Assembly: GCF_023952475.1 (NCBI RefSeq)
Contig: NZ_JALHRX010000010.1
Span: forward strand, 124,001 to 188,000
Reading direction: 5' to 3'
Source of the DNA: Cupriavidus sp. WGlv3
GTDB taxonomy: Bacteria; Pseudomonadota; Gammaproteobacteria; Burkholderiales; Burkholderiaceae
Length of the DNA stretch: 64,000 nt
The notes under the pieces are model-generated. The model saw only the letters and a list, made by a program, of their open reading frames with translations. It did no database searches and was not told the origin of the DNA. The position numbers and the translations under genes were made by a program. Positions 31,672 to 46,428 of the stretch are shown in pieces (positions within the stretch are counted from its first letter, which is position 1; the number at the start of each line of letters is the position of its first letter).

Positions 31672-32808
31672 GTGTTACCGTCTTTTCCGTCCGCCATTCT
31701 CGCGCTAGCAGACGGCACGGTCTTTCGTGGCTATTCCATTGGCGCGTCCGGCCATACCATCGGCGAAGTGGTGTTCAACACCGCCATCACCGGTTACCAG
31801 GAAATCCTCACCGACCCGAGCTATTCGCGGCAGATCGTCACGCTGACGTATCCGCATATCGGCAACTACGGTGTCAATCCTGAGGATGTCGAAGCCACGA
31901 AAGTCCATGCCGCCGGCCTGATCATCAAGGATCTGCCGATCCTGGCCTCCAACTTCCGCAAGGAACACACCCTGGCCCACTACCTGAAGCAGGAAAAGGT
32001 GGTGGCGATCGCTGGCATCGATACGCGCAAGCTGACGCGTATCCTGCGCGATAAGGGCGCCCAGAACGGCTGCATCCTGGCCGGCGAGGACAACGTCCAG
32101 AAGGCCATCGACCTGGCCCGCTCGTTCCCTGGCCTGGCCGGCATGGACCTGGCCAAGGTGGTCTCGGTCAAGGAACCGTACGACTGGACCCAGTCCGAAT
32201 GGAAACTGGGCGAAGGCTACGGCAAGCAGCAGCAGCCGCAGTTCCACGTGGTCGCCTATGACTACGGCGTCAAGTACAACATCCTGCGCATGCTGGCCGA
32301 GCGCGGCTGCAAGGTCACGGTGCTGCCGGCCCAGGCGAGCGCGGCCGACGCGCTGGCGCTGAATCCGGACGGCGTGTTCCTGTCCAACGGCCCTGGCGAT
32401 CCCGAGCCGTGCGACTACGCCATCGCCGCCACGCGCGAGTTCATCGAGCGCGGCGTCCCGACCTTCGGCATCTGCCTGGGGCACCAGATCATGGCCCTTG
32501 CGGTCGGCGCCAAGACGCTGAAGATGAAGTTCGGCCACCACGGCGCCAACCACCCGGTCAAGGACCTGGACGACGGCCGCGTGGTGATCACGTCGCAGAA
32601 CCACGGCTTCGCGGTCGACGCCGACACGCTGCCGGCGAACGTGCGCGTCACGCACAAGTCGCTGTTCGACGGCTCGCTGCAGGGTTTCGCGCTGACCGAC
32701 AAGCCGGCGTTCTGCTTCCAGGGCCACCCGGAAGCCTCGCCCGGCCCGAACGACGTGGCTTACCTGTTCGACCGCTTCATCCAGCTGATGACCGACGCGC
32801 GCAAGTAA
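31672..32808 (+). CDS. carA: Carbamoyl-phosphate synthase small (glutaminase) subunit
   Basis: A 378-residue amidotransferase subunit that releases ammonia from glutamine for CarB. The N-terminal CPSase domain starts [15 protein letters not shown]. The class I glutaminase domain has the nucleophile in [16 protein letters not shown] and the His-Glu pair in [11 protein letters not shown]. The start is a GTG at 31672: AGGAG ends 7 bases before it, and the length matches the family, whereas the longer open frame reaches into the untranslated leader. It feeds both pyrimidine and arginine synthesis. An amino-acid exporter gene lies between carA and carB. Confidence 0.94.
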   Translation: MLPSFPSAILALADGTVFRGYSIGASGHTIGEVVFNTAITGYQEILTDPSYSRQIVTLTYPHIGNYGVNPEDVEATKVHAAGLIIKDLPILASNFRKEHTLAHYLKQEKVVAIAGIDTRKLTRILRDKGAQNGCILAGEDNVQKAIDLARSFPGLAGMDLAKVVSVKEPYDWTQSEWKLGEGYGKQQQPQFHVVAYDYGVKYNILRMLAERGCKVTVLPAQASAADALALNPDGVFLSNGPGDPEPCDYAIAATREFIERGVPTFGICLGHQIMALAVGAKTLKMKFGHHGANHPVKDLDDGRVVITSQNHGFAVDADTLPANVRVTHKSLFDGSLQGFALTDKPAFCFQGHPEASPGPNDVAYLFDRFIQLMTDARK

Positions 32809-32843
32809 GCGCCCGGGAACAGCGAGAGACACCGGGACATCCC

Positions 32844-33521
32844 ATGAACGCCTTCATGCATACCGCTTTCGGCATCACCGATTTCTGGACCTATGTGCTG
32901 GGCACGATCTTCATCGTGCTGCTGCCGGGGCCGAACTCGATGTACGTGCTGTCGGTGGCGGCGCAGCGCGGCGTGCGCGCCGGCTACAAAGGCGCGTGCG
33001 GGGTGTTCCTGGGCGATTTCGTGCTGATGGTGCTGTCGGCGGCGGGCGTGGCCTCGCTGCTCAAGGCCAGCCCGGCGCTGTTCTACGTGGTGAAGTACAT
33101 CGGCGCGGCCTACCTGGCGTGGATCGGCTTCAACATGCTGCGCGGCGCGCTGCGCAGCTGGGCCGCGCGCGGCGATGCCGCCGGCGCGGCGGCAGTGCCG
33201 GCGGCATCGCCGGACCAGTCCGACCCGTTCCGCAAGGCGTTGCTGATCAGCCTGCTGAACCCGAAGGCGATCCTGTTCTTCATCTCGTTCTTCATCCAGT
33301 TCGTCGACCCGGCCTTTGCTTACCCGGTGCTGTCGTTCGGCGTGCTGGGGCTGGTGTGCCAGATCTGCAGCTTTGCCTACCTGACCACGATCATCTTCGT
33401 GGGCGCGAAGCTGGCCGAGGCGTTCCGGCGCCGCCGCCGGCTGTCGGCCGGCATGGCCAGCGGGGTAGGGGCGATGTTCATCGGCTTCGGCGCCAAGCTG
33501 GCCACGGCCACGATGAACTGA
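32844..33521 (+). CDS. leuE: LeuE/LysE-family amino-acid exporter
   Basis: A 225-residue inner-membrane protein of the RhtB/LysE family, close to E. coli LeuE in layout: FWTYVLGTIFIVLLPGPNSM at the start, GVFLGDFVLMVLSAAGVASL, and SLLNPKAILFFISFFIQF in the second half, with about six membrane helices. A cytoplasmic Ala-rich linker lies near residues 110-130. It probably exports leucine or related neutral amino acids. It sits between carA and carB with 35- and 88-bp gaps and no terminator, so it is likely co-transcribed with them. Confidence 0.85.
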   Translation: MNAFMHTAFGITDFWTYVLGTIFIVLLPGPNSMYVLSVAAQRGVRAGYKGACGVFLGDFVLMVLSAAGVASLLKASPALFYVVKYIGAAYLAWIGFNMLRGALRSWAARGDAAGAAAVPAASPDQSDPFRKALLISLLNPKAILFFISFFIQFVDPAFAYPVLSFGVLGLVCQICSFAYLTTIIFVGAKLAEAFRRRRRLSAGMASGVGAMFIGFGAKLATATMN

Positions 33522-33609
33522 GCCAGACACATTTTCGAATCCGGACGGATTCCCTGATTACCGGCGCGGTCCGCAGGCAAGGCGGGCCGGCCCATAAAGA
33601 GAGCGTGCA

Positions 33610-36858
<3,249 letters not shown>

Positions 36859-36920
36859 TGCCGTCAAGGTAAGGAAGCAACACATCGCATAAGGGCCGGC
36901 CGCATTGCGGCGGCCCCGCC

Positions 36921-36960
36921 CCAGGAAGCCCGCCGGAGTTGCTGCCGGCGGGCTTCCTGG
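36921..36960. terminator. Perfect 16-bp GC-rich hairpin after carB
   Basis: CCAGGAAGCCCGCCGG (36921-36936) is the exact reverse complement of 36945-36960, with the 8-base loop AGTTGCTG. No T-tract follows. A weak sigma70-like pair, TTGCTG (36939-36944) and TAAACT (36963-36968) with an 18-bp spacer, overlaps loop and right arm and might start greA transcription. Confidence 0.55.
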
Positions 36961-37019
36961 CCTAAACTACGTCAAATTCGTCGATCGAACCGGCGTGCCC
37001 GCGTTCGATCCTGTCTGAA

Positions 37020-37093
37020 AGCCGCGGTTGAGCGGAAGTGCCCTGGCGGGGTTTGCCGGGGATGGCTCCAGCTCCGCTGCGGCTCATTTTTTT
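37020..37093 (+). promoter_or_regulatory. Attenuator-like structured leader of greA
   Basis: AGCCGC (37020-37025) pairs with GCGGCT (37079-37084), and AGCGGA (37031-37036) with TCCGCT (37073-37078), stacking into 12 bp with a 5-base bulge. The loop holds a further stem CCCTGGC/GCCGGGG (37041-37061). Seven T follow at 37087-37093, 13 bases before the greA ATG. This is the layout of an intrinsic terminator inside the leader. Confidence 0.5.
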
Positions 37094-37106
37094 GTTGAAC
37101 GAAGAC

Positions 37107-37583
37107 ATGAGCACCATTCCGATTACCAAGCGTGGCGCCGAGCTGCTCAAGGAAGAGCTGCAGCGCCTCAAGGCTGTCGAGCGTCCGGCGGTGATCAATG
37201 CCATCTCCGAAGCACGCGCCCAGGGCGACCTGTCCGAAAACGCCGAATACGACGCCGCCAAGGAAAAGCAGGCTTTTATCGAAGGCCGCATCCTCGAAGT
37301 AGAGTCGAAGCTGTCGACCGCGCAGGTTATCGACCCGACCCAGCTGGATACGGACGGCCGCATCGTCTTCGGCGCCACCGTCGACCTGGAAGACCTGGAG
37401 TCCGGCAAGCCGGTCAGCTACCAGATCGTGGGCGACGACGAGGCCGACCTCGATACTGGCAAGATCTCGGTCAGTTCGCCGATCGCGCGCGCGCTGATCG
37501 GCAAGTTCGAAGGCGACGTCGCCACCGTGCTGGCCCCGGGCGGCGAGCGCGAGTACGAAGTCATTACCGTTCGCTACATCTGA
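37107..37583 (+). CDS. greA: Transcription elongation factor GreA
   Basis: A 158-residue factor of normal length that rescues backtracked RNA polymerase by stimulating transcript cleavage. The N-terminal coiled coil (TKRGAELLKEELQRLKAVER) carries at its tip the acidic pair in QGDLSENAEYDAAKEKQ. The C-terminal FKBP-like domain ends with SPIARALIGKFEGDVATV. The start is ATG 37107; the frame is open further up but lies inside the structured leader. Regulation by premature termination in that leader is suggested by the sequence. Confidence 0.95.
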   Translation: MSTIPITKRGAELLKEELQRLKAVERPAVINAISEARAQGDLSENAEYDAAKEKQAFIEGRILEVESKLSTAQVIDPTQLDTDGRIVFGATVDLEDLESGKPVSYQIVGDDEADLDTGKISVSSPIARALIGKFEGDVATVLAPGGEREYEVITVRYI

Positions 37584-37637
37584 TGCCGGCCCGGCCGGCG
37601 GGCTTGCGCCTGTGCTGGCCACCGGAAAGGCCGGCTT

Positions 37638-38141
37638 GTGTTCTCCAGTTCCTATAACAACCTGCCGCCGCTGCCGCACCGCATCTTCCTGTTGCTGACG
37701 GTGGTGTGGGCAGGCAGCCTGTGGACCGTCGGCTACATGGTGGCGCCGACGCTGTTTTCAGTGCTGCCCAGCCGCGAGATGGCGGGCATGATCGCCGGGC
37801 ACCTGTTCCATACCGAAGCCATCGTCGGTGTGACCATCGGCGTGCTGCAGCTGGTGCTGTGCAACGTCATGATCCGGCGCGGCGCCCAGCGCTATCGCGG
37901 TCTGCGCTGGCTGGTGCTGGGCATGCTGTGCTGCGTGCTGGTCGGTTACTTCGGTACCCAGCCGTTCATGGGCAGCCTGAAGGAAAAGGCGCTGGCGCTG
38001 GGCGTGGGGGTGTCGGAATCGCCGTACCAGGCGCAATTCGGCATGCTGCACGGCGTGTCGAGCGCCTTTTACCTGCTGCAAAGCCTGCTGGCGCTGGTAC
38101 TGGTGTGGCGCGCTTCGGCGCCGCGTTCGGCCGGGGAGTGA
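37638..38141 (+). CDS. DUF4149 membrane protein
   Basis: A 167-residue protein with four membrane helices (IFLLLTVVWAGSLWTVGYMV, TIGVLQLVLCNVM, WLVLGMLCCVLVGYFG, and SAFYLLQSLLALVLVW). It fits the DUF4149 family found beside greA and yhbY in Burkholderiales. Start is a GTG at 37638 behind GGAAAGG (8-base spacing). It lies 54 bp after greA, probably in the same transcript, and converges on yhbY. No biochemical role is known to me. Confidence 0.8.
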   Translation: MFSSSYNNLPPLPHRIFLLLTVVWAGSLWTVGYMVAPTLFSVLPSREMAGMIAGHLFHTEAIVGVTIGVLQLVLCNVMIRRGAQRYRGLRWLVLGMLCCVLVGYFGTQPFMGSLKEKALALGVGVSESPYQAQFGMLHGVSSAFYLLQSLLALVLVWRASAPRSAGE

Positions 38142-38231
38142 GCCCGGGAGTGAGGCCGGGCACGGCCGCTGGTGCGGCGTGCCGGCATCGGGGCGTCTGG
38201 CGGCGCCCGCTTGTTTATGGCTGCCGGGGCT

Positions 38232-38735
38232 TCAGCCCAGCGCCTTCTTCTTCTGGCTGGTCGGGCGGGCGCGCGAGCGCTTCACATTGCCGCCGGCGGT
38301 GACGCGCTCGTTGCCAAGCACCGTGACTTCCTTGCGGGTCGGGCGGCGGTTGGGTGCGGCGCTGGGCTTCTTCACCGTCACCGTGCGCGGGGCGGCGCCG
38401 CCGCGGCGCGCGGGCGTGTGCCGGCCGAGATCTTCGGCCTGGTTTTCCTTCAGGCGGGCTTCGCCCGGACGCCAGACCACCAGCAGCTTGCCGATATGCT
38501 GGATCGGTGCGGCGCTGAGCTGGTCGCAGATTTCTTCGTAGATGGCGATGCGCGCTTCGCGGTCGTCACCGAACACGCGGATCTTGATCAGGTCGTGGGC
38601 CGCCAGGCTGCGGTCGATCTCGGCCAGCACGGCGCGGGTCAGGCCTTCGGCGCCGACCATCACCACCGGGTTCAGGGCATGGGCACGGGAGCGCAGGTCG
38701 GAGCGCTGGGCGGGGACTAGTTGTAGAGCGGGCAT
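38232..38735 (-). CDS. yhbY: YhbY/CRM-domain RNA-binding protein
   Basis: A 167-residue protein. The N-terminal ~95 residues are a CRM domain of the YhbY type (RSDLRSRAHALNPVVMVGAEG, then LTRAVLAEIDRSLAAHDLIKIRVFG), which binds pre-50S ribosomal RNA. The C-terminal ~70 residues form a basic, Arg/Lys/Pro-rich extension absent from the short E. coli protein and probably add RNA affinity. The ATG at 38735 matches the family start. It is divergent from rlmE, the usual pairing, and both act on 23S rRNA or the large subunit. Confidence 0.87.
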   Translation of the reverse strand: MPALQLVPAQRSDLRSRAHALNPVVMVGAEGLTRAVLAEIDRSLAAHDLIKIRVFGDDREARIAIYEEICDQLSAAPIQHIGKLLVVWRPGEARLKENQAEDLGRHTPARRGGAAPRTVTVKKPSAAPNRRPTRKEVTVLGNERVTAGGNVKRSRARPTSQKKKALG

Positions 38736-38997
38736 AGGTTGGCGCTGGATAAGGCGCTTGAAATAGTGATAGAGCGCTTGGCGCTGGTAATCGGGCGCTG
38801 CCGCCCGCGCCGGTCGTGACACGGCGCACGGGAACAGGCTGCCGGCGGCCACCGGTTGGCGGCAAGCCGGGATGCGGATTGGCGCGTATTATCCGTCAAT
38901 CCGGCACTGTCGGGCAGCAAAATCATCAAAACAGTAGGAAAACCTGCGCCGCCGGCACCACCGGCGTGCGCGGGCAGGGAACAGGCTGGTATTTGGC

Positions 38998-39663
38998 ATG
39001 GCAAAGAACAAGTTCAACCATTCGTGGCTGCACGACCACATCAACGATCCGTACGTCAAAATGGCGCAGCGCGAAGGCTACCGTGCCCGCGCGGCTTACA
39101 AGCTCAAGGAGATCGACGAGCAGGACAAGCTGATCCGCCCGGGCCAGGTCATCGTCGACCTGGGCGCGGCGCCGGGCAGCTGGAGCCAGTACGCCCGCAA
39201 CAAGCTGGCGGACTCCCCGCGGGCCAAGGATGGCCGGATTGACGGCGCGGTCGTGGCGATCGACCTGCTGCCCATGGAGCCTGTCGCCGACGTCACTTTC
39301 ATCCAGGGCGATTTCCGTGAGGAGTCGGTCTTTCGCGAACTCGAAAGTGTGGTGCTGGACGCCTCCGGCGGTAACAAGATCGACCTTGTTTTGTCCGACA
39401 TGGCCCCCAACTTGTCCGGTGTGGCCTCCGCCGACGCCGCCCGGATCGAGTACCTGTGCGACCTGGCGCTTGAATTCGCGCAGGCCCACCTTAAGCCGGA
39501 GGGGGCATTGCTGGTAAAGTGTTTCCACGGGAGCGGCTACAGCCAGATCGTGGAAAAGTTCAAACGGCAGTTCAAAGTGGTCGCGAAGCGCAAGCCCAAG
39601 GCGTCGCGCGACAAGTCTTCCGAAACCTTTATCCTTGGGCGCTACCTCAAGGCAGTGGATTGA
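38998..39663 (+). CDS. rlmE: 23S rRNA 2'-O-ribose methyltransferase RlmE (FtsJ)
   Basis: A 221-residue SAM-dependent methyltransferase that modifies U2552 (E. coli numbering) in the A-loop of 23S rRNA. The SAM motif is [20 protein letters not shown]. The catalytic K-D-K-E set fits the Lys before [13 protein letters not shown], the Asp in [11 protein letters not shown], the Lys in [10 protein letters not shown], and the Glu in [13 protein letters not shown] typical gene pair with ftsH follows downstream (157 bp gap), and yhbY is divergent upstream. Length is normal. Confidence 0.95.
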   Translation: MAKNKFNHSWLHDHINDPYVKMAQREGYRARAAYKLKEIDEQDKLIRPGQVIVDLGAAPGSWSQYARNKLADSPRAKDGRIDGAVVAIDLLPMEPVADVTFIQGDFREESVFRELESVVLDASGGNKIDLVLSDMAPNLSGVASADAARIEYLCDLALEFAQAHLKPEGALLVKCFHGSGYSQIVEKFKRQFKVVAKRKPKASRDKSSETFILGRYLKAVD

Positions 39664-39820
39664 CCGATCTCGATACAAGCCAGGGCGGAATAAGAAATGT
39701 AGAGGGAAATACCCTCACCCGGTGCTATCGGCATCATAGTTTCTCTGTTTCCCCTCGAGGGCGGGGGCTGCATTACAATGCAGCTATCCGTTGGCAAGGC
39801 AATTGCAAAGGAGTTCGGCC

Positions 39821-41704
<1,884 letters not shown>

Positions 41705-41761
41705 CCCGGCGCTCGTCCCGCTGACGACGCTGTAGCGATGGCTGTGTAGTGCCTCCCCCTG

Positions 41762-41795
41762 AAGCCGGTGCCGGGTGCACCGGCTTTTCCTTTTT
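41762..41795 (+). terminator. Intrinsic terminator of ftsH
   Basis: AAGCCGGTGC (41762-41771) pairs perfectly with GCACCGGCTT (41777-41786) around CGGGT, followed by TTCCTTTTT. It lies 58 bp after the ftsH stop and rules out the far upstream start codons of the folP frame. Confidence 0.9.
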
Positions 41796-41834
41796 GAGCG
41801 GCCCAGCCGCGCGCATCGCCAGAGCCTTCCTACC

Positions 41835-42701
41835 TTGCAGCAGACCACTCAGACCCGGCACTTCCAGTGCGGCCGTTTCCGTTTTGCCCTGGACCAGCGT
41901 CCGCTGGTGATGGGCATCCTCAACGTCACGCCCGACTCCTTTTCCGACGGCGGCCAGCACGCCAGCCGCGACGCGGCGCTGCGCCATGCCGAGCAGATGA
42001 TTGCCGAGGGCGTCGACATCATCGACATCGGCGGGGAATCCAGCCGGCCCGGTTCGGCGGCGCTGCCGCTGGCGGAGGAACTGGCACGCGTGATCCCCGT
42101 GGTCGAAGCGCTGCGCGATTGCGGCAAGCCGCTGTCGATCGACACCTACAAGCCCGAAGTCATGCGCGCCGCGCTTGCGGCCGGAGCCGATCTCATCAAC
42201 GATATCTGGGGCTTGCGCATGCCGGGGGCGGTCGAGGCGGTGGCCGGCGGACAGGCGGGCCTGTGCGTGATGCATATGCAGCGCGATCCGCAGACCATGC
42301 AGGAAGACCCGCACTACGACGATGTGGTCGCCGAAGTCGCGCAGTTCCTGGCCGGGCGCGTCGCCGTGCTGCGCGCCGCCGGGATCGACGATGCCCGGAT
42401 CTGCCTCGATCCGGGATTTGGCTTCGGCAAGACACCGGATCATAATTTGCGCCTGCTCGGGCAGTTGCCGAAGCTGGCGCTCGAGGGCCTGCCGGTGCTG
42501 GCGGGCATCTCGCGCAAGTCCACCCTGGGCGTCATCCTGGGCGGCCGGCCGCCGCAGCAGCGCATCGCCGCCAGCATTGCCGCGGCGGTCTGTGCGGTGG
42601 AGCGCGGTGCGTTGATCGTGCGGGTGCATGATGTGCAGCAGACCGTCGATGCCGTGAAGACCTGGTGGGCCGTGCGCAACGAATCCGTTAGCGCGGGCTG
42701 A
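41835..42701 (+). CDS. folP: Dihydropteroate synthase
   Basis: A protein of about 288 residues that joins p-aminobenzoate to the pterin diphosphate in folate synthesis and is the sulfonamide target. Signature blocks: VMGILNVTPDSFSDGG, IDIGGESSRPGS, LSIDTYKPEVM, and LAGISRKSTLG near the C-terminus. The start is uncertain. The frame is open from 41775, but that GTG lies inside the ftsH terminator, so TTG 41835 (product LQQTTQTRHFQCG) is the best candidate although no good Shine-Dalgarno is visible. It precedes glmM by 63 bp, the common folP-glmM pairing. Confidence 0.92.
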   Translation: MQQTTQTRHFQCGRFRFALDQRPLVMGILNVTPDSFSDGGQHASRDAALRHAEQMIAEGVDIIDIGGESSRPGSAALPLAEELARVIPVVEALRDCGKPLSIDTYKPEVMRAALAAGADLINDIWGLRMPGAVEAVAGGQAGLCVMHMQRDPQTMQEDPHYDDVVAEVAQFLAGRVAVLRAAGIDDARICLDPGFGFGKTPDHNLRLLGQLPKLALEGLPVLAGISRKSTLGVILGGRPPQQRIAASIAAAVCAVERGALIVRVHDVQQTVDAVKTWWAVRNESVSAG

Positions 42702-42764
42702 GCCGGGCGCCGACGCCGGTCAGTGCCACCAAGACAGAACACAGAAGAGAAAGGGAAACAAAGA

Positions 42765-44108
42765 ATGACACGCAAGTATTTCGGGACCGACGGCGTGCGG
42801 GGCAAGGTCGGTGATGCGCCGATCACGCCTGACTTCGTGATGCGGCTGGGCCATGCCGCGGGCAAGGTGCTGGCGCACGGCGCCAGGACCGGGCAGGGCA
42901 AGCCCACCGTGCTGATCGGCAAGGACACGCGCATTTCGGGCTATATGCTGGAAGCAGCGCTGGAGGCCGGCTTTACCTCGGCGGGCGTGCATGTGCTGTT
43001 GACCGGCCCGCTGCCGACCCCCGGCATCGCCTACCTGACGCGGGCGCTGCGGCTGTCGGCCGGCGTGGTGATCTCGGCCAGCCACAACCCCTACTACGAC
43101 AACGGCATCAAGTTTTTCTCGGCCAGCGGCGACAAGCTGCCCGACGCGGTCGAGGCGGCGATCGAAGCGGCCCTCGACGAGCCCATGGTGTGCGCCCCGT
43201 CCGACGACCTGGGGCGCGCCCGCCGCATCGACGATGCCGCCGGCCGCTATATCGAATTCTGCAAGAGCACCTTCCCGTACGAGCAGGACCTGCATGGCCT
43301 GAAGCTGGTGGTCGACTGCGCCCATGGCGCGGCCTATCACATCGCGCCGCCGGTGTTCCATGAACTGGGCGCCGACGTGGTCGCCATCGGCAACCAGCCG
43401 AACGGCCGCAATATCAACGCCGGCTACGGCGCCACCGCGCCGGAGAAGCTGATCGAGGCGGTCAAGGCCAACGGCGCCGACTTGGGCCTGGCCTTCGATG
43501 GCGACGCGGATCGGCTGCAGGTGGTGGATGCGGATGGCCGGCTCTACAACGGCGACGAGCTGCTGTATCTGATCGTGCGCGACCGCCTGGCCGCCGGGCA
43601 GGCGGTTCCCGGCGCGGTCGGCACGCTGATGACCAATATGGCGGTGGAACTGGCGCTCAAGCGCGAGGGCGTCGATTTCGTGCGCGCCAAGGTGGGCGAC
43701 CGCTATGTGCTGGAGGAGCTGAACAAGCGCAAGTGGACGCTGGGCGGCGAGGGCTCCGGCCACCTGCTGTGCCTGGATCGCCACAGCACGGGCGACGGCA
43801 TCGTGTCGGCGCTGCAGGTGCTGGGCGCACTGCGCCGCAGCGGCAAGACCCTGGCGCAACTGCTCGAGGGCGTGACGCTGTTCCCGCAGACGCTGATCAA
43901 TGTGCGCGTGCAGAAAGGTTTCGACTGGCAGACCCATGCCGGCCTGCAGGCGGCGCGTGCCGCGGTGGAACCGGAACTGGGGGGCCGCGGCCGGGTGCTG
44001 ATCCGTGCCTCGGGCACCGAGCCCGTGGTGCGCGTGATGGTCGAGGCGGAGCAGGCCGAAATGGCCGAGCGCGCGGCAAGGAAGCTGGCAGACGCGCTGG
44101 GTGCCTGA
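42765..44108 (+). CDS. glmM: Phosphoglucosamine mutase
   Basis: A 447-residue enzyme converting glucosamine 6-phosphate to glucosamine 1-phosphate for peptidoglycan and LPS precursors. The N-terminus [20 protein letters not shown] is characteristic. The phosphoserine is Ser106 in [19 protein letters not shown]. The Mg-binding loop is [13 protein letters not shown], and the sugar/phosphate-binding segments are GGEGSGHL and [16 protein letters not shown]. Length is typical. The ATG at 42765 follows AGAAAGGGAAAC. An intrinsic terminator closes the folP-glmM unit. Confidence 0.96.
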   Translation: MTRKYFGTDGVRGKVGDAPITPDFVMRLGHAAGKVLAHGARTGQGKPTVLIGKDTRISGYMLEAALEAGFTSAGVHVLLTGPLPTPGIAYLTRALRLSAGVVISASHNPYYDNGIKFFSASGDKLPDAVEAAIEAALDEPMVCAPSDDLGRARRIDDAAGRYIEFCKSTFPYEQDLHGLKLVVDCAHGAAYHIAPPVFHELGADVVAIGNQPNGRNINAGYGATAPEKLIEAVKANGADLGLAFDGDADRLQVVDADGRLYNGDELLYLIVRDRLAAGQAVPGAVGTLMTNMAVELALKREGVDFVRAKVGDRYVLEELNKRKWTLGGEGSGHLLCLDRHSTGDGIVSALQVLGALRRSGKTLAQLLEGVTLFPQTLINVRVQKGFDWQTHAGLQAARAAVEPELGGRGRVLIRASGTEPVVRVMVEAEQAEMAERAARKLADALGA

Positions 44109-44128
44109 TAGCGCCCATCCGAGAAACG

Positions 44129-44156
44129 AACGCCGGGCTCGCCCCGGCGTTTTTTT
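44129..44156 (+). terminator. Intrinsic terminator of glmM
   Basis: CGCCGGG and CCCGGCG form the stem with a short loop, followed by seven T. It lies 20 bp after the glmM stop and separates it from the phosphate-regulated pst operon. Confidence 0.9.
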
Positions 44157-44255
44157 GCTCGATTGCGCAATTAACCGCCGTCATATTCGGCGCATGGCGA
44201 GGCGGGACCATCCCGTCATTACCTTGCTGCAGGCCAGTTTCAAGAAGATTTGAAG

Positions 44256-44315
44256 ATGTCACGGAATTGTCATACAGGCAGCATAAAGTTCGTCTTGTCA
44301 AAAATTTGTCATTCC
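44256..44315 (+). promoter_or_regulatory. Two Pho boxes in front of pstS
   Basis: TGTCA occurs at 44257 and 44268, and again at 44296 and 44307. Each pair has the 11-bp spacing of a PhoB box (second pair: TTGTCAAAAATTTGTCAT). A -10-like TAAAGT (44285-44290) lies about 12 bp after the first pair, as at known PhoB promoters. The second pair ends 29 bp before the pstS ATG. Confidence 0.75.
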
Positions 44316-44339
44316 CAACCAATGTTCTCTGGAGGACAT

Positions 44340-45371
44340 ATGAAGCTGGTCAAGACTGCCGTGGCAGGCATCGTTTCGATGGTGGTAGCGGGTACTGCGT
44401 TCGCGGCGGAAATTACCGGTGCAGGCGCTTCCTTCCCGGCGCCCGTGTATTCCAAGTGGGCCGACGCATATAACAAAGCAACGGGCAACAAGGTCAACTA
44501 TCAATCCATCGGCTCGTCGGGCGGCATCAAGCAGATCGGTGCCAAGACGGTCGATTTCGGCGCCTCGGACGCGCCGCTGAAGGACGAGGACCTGAACAAG
44601 CAGGGTCTGGTCCAGTTCCCGACCGTGATCGGCGGCGTGGTGCCGGTGATCAACCTGCAGGGCGTGAAGCCGGGCGAATTGACCATCACCGGCGAGGTGC
44701 TGGCCAATATCTACCTCGGCAAGATCAAGAAGTGGGACGACCCCGCCATCAAGGCGCTGAACCCGCAAGCCAAGCTGCCGACCCAGGACATCCTGCCGGT
44801 GCGCCGTGCCGACGGTTCGGGCACCACCTTCATCTTCACCAACTACCTTTCCAAGGTCAGCGCTGACTGGAAGGGCACGGTCGGCGAGGGCACCACGGTC
44901 AACTGGCCGGGCGGCGGCACCGGCGGCAAGGGCAACGAGGGCGTGGCCGCCTTCGTGCAGCGCCTGAATGGCGCCATCGGCTATGTCGAGTACGCCTACG
45001 CCAAGCAGAACAAGATGACCCACGTGAACATGAAGAACGCGTCGGGTGCCGTGGTCAAGCCGGGTGACGACGCCTTCAAGGCCGCCGCCGCCGGTGCGGA
45101 CTGGAGCAAGAGCTACTACCAGATCCTGACCAACCAGCCGGGCAAGGACGCCTGGCCGATCGCCGGCGCCACCTTCATCCTGGTGCACAAGAACCAGGAC
45201 AAGCCGGCGCAGGGCGCGGAAGTGCTGAAGTTCTTCGACTGGGCCTACAAGAACGGCACCGGCATGGCTGCCGACCTGGATTACGTGCCGCTGCCGGAGA
45301 ACGTGGTCAACCAGATCCGCACGACCTGGAAGACCATCGTGAAGGACGCTTCGGGCAAGGCGCTGTATTGA
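44340..45371 (+). CDS. pstS: Phosphate ABC transporter substrate-binding protein
   Basis: A 343-residue periplasmic phosphate receptor. The signal peptide [19 protein letters not shown] is cleaved after AFAA. The mature protein starts [21 protein letters not shown], and phosphate-binding loops appear as [22 protein letters not shown] and [18 protein letters not shown]. The start is ATG 44340 with GGAGG 5 bases upstream. It is the first gene of pstSCAB-phoU-phoBR, preceded by two Pho boxes, so strong induction under phosphate starvation is expected. Confidence 0.96.
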   Translation: MKLVKTAVAGIVSMVVAGTAFAAEITGAGASFPAPVYSKWADAYNKATGNKVNYQSIGSSGGIKQIGAKTVDFGASDAPLKDEDLNKQGLVQFPTVIGGVVPVINLQGVKPGELTITGEVLANIYLGKIKKWDDPAIKALNPQAKLPTQDILPVRRADGSGTTFIFTNYLSKVSADWKGTVGEGTTVNWPGGGTGGKGNEGVAAFVQRLNGAIGYVEYAYAKQNKMTHVNMKNASGAVVKPGDDAFKAAAAGADWSKSYYQILTNQPGKDAWPIAGATFILVHKNQDKPAQGAEVLKFFDWAYKNGTGMAADLDYVPLPENVVNQIRTTWKTIVKDASGKALY

Positions 45372-45459
45372 TCTGAAGGCATCGCCGGCCCGCGCCAGCG
45401 CGCGGCCGGCATCCGCTCCCGCCCCGGCGGGAGCGGCGATCCACCCTGAATTCTCCGAC

Positions 45460-46428
45460 ATGGCGACTATCCCCTCCGACACCCGCAACGTCCAGCCCCC
45501 GAGCCGCATGGGCGACATCCTGTTCGGCGGCCTGACGCGGGGCGCCGCGATCGTGACGCTGCTGCTGCTCGGCGGCATCATCGTCTCGCTCGCGATCAGC
45601 GCCTGGCCCTCGATCGAGGCCTTCGGCGCGCGCTTCCTGTGGTCCGCGGAGTGGGATCCTCCCGCCGATGTCTATGGTGCGCTGGTGCCCATCTACGGCA
45701 CCATCGTGACCTCGCTGATCGCACTGATCATCGCGGTGCCGGTCAGCTTCGGCATCGCCCTGTTCCTGACCGAGCTGTCGCCGGCCTGGCTGCGCCGCCC
45801 GCTCGGCACCGCTATCGAGCTGCTGGCCGCGGTGCCGTCGATCGTGTACGGCATGTGGGGCCTGCTCGTGTTCGCGCCGATCTTCGGCGAGTATTTCCAG
45901 AAGCCGCTGGCGGCCACGGTGGGCCAGTTGCCGCTGATCGGCAAGCTGTTCCAGGGCGCTCCGCTGGGCATTGGCCTGCTGTGCGCGGGCGTGATCCTGG
46001 CGATCATGATCATTCCGTACATCGCCTCGGTGATGCGCGACGTGTTCGAAGTCACCCCGGTGCTGCTCAAGGAATCCGCCTACGGCGTGGGCTGCACTAC
46101 CTGGGAAGTGATGTGGAACGTGGTGCTGCCCTACACCCGCGCCGGCGTCATCGGCGGCGTGATGCTGGGCCTGGGCCGCGCACTGGGCGAGACCATGGCC
46201 GTCACCTTCGTGATCGGCAACACCAACCTGCTGGACAGCGCCTCGCTGTTCTCGCCGGGCAACAGCATCACCTCGGCGCTCGCCAACGAGTTCGCCGAAG
46301 CCGGCGCCGGCCTGCATACGGCCGCGCTGATGGAACTGGGCCTGATCCTGTTCTTCATCACCTTCGTGGTGCTGGCGCTGTCCAAGCTGTTGCTGCTGCG
46401 ACTGGCCAAGAATGAGGGCGCAAAATGA
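45460..46428 (+). CDS. pstC: Phosphate ABC transporter permease PstC
   Basis: A 322-residue inner-membrane permease with six helices (first [19 protein letters not shown]). The coupling loop reads [19 protein letters not shown]. Family segments [20 protein letters not shown] and [18 protein letters not shown] are clear. It follows pstS by 88 bp and overlaps pstA by 4 bp (ATGA). Confidence 0.95.
   Translation: MATIPSDTRNVQPPSRMGDILFGGLTRGAAIVTLLLLGGIIVSLAISAWPSIEAFGARFLWSAEWDPPADVYGALVPIYGTIVTSLIALIIAVPVSFGIALFLTELSPAWLRRPLGTAIELLAAVPSIVYGMWGLLVFAPIFGEYFQKPLAATVGQLPLIGKLFQGAPLGIGLLCAGVILAIMIIPYIASVMRDVFEVTPVLLKESAYGVGCTTWEVMWNVVLPYTRAGVIGGVMLGLGRALGETMAVTFVIGNTNLLDSASLFSPGNSITSALANEFAEAGAGLHTAALMELGLILFFITFVVLALSKLLLLRLAKNEGAK

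Noticed and set aside
39767..39784. Palindrome GCTGCATT-AC-AATGCAGC before ftsH as a defined operator
   Set aside because: It contains a good -10 candidate, but there is no convincing -35 and no known regulator match, so it is noted only with ftsH.
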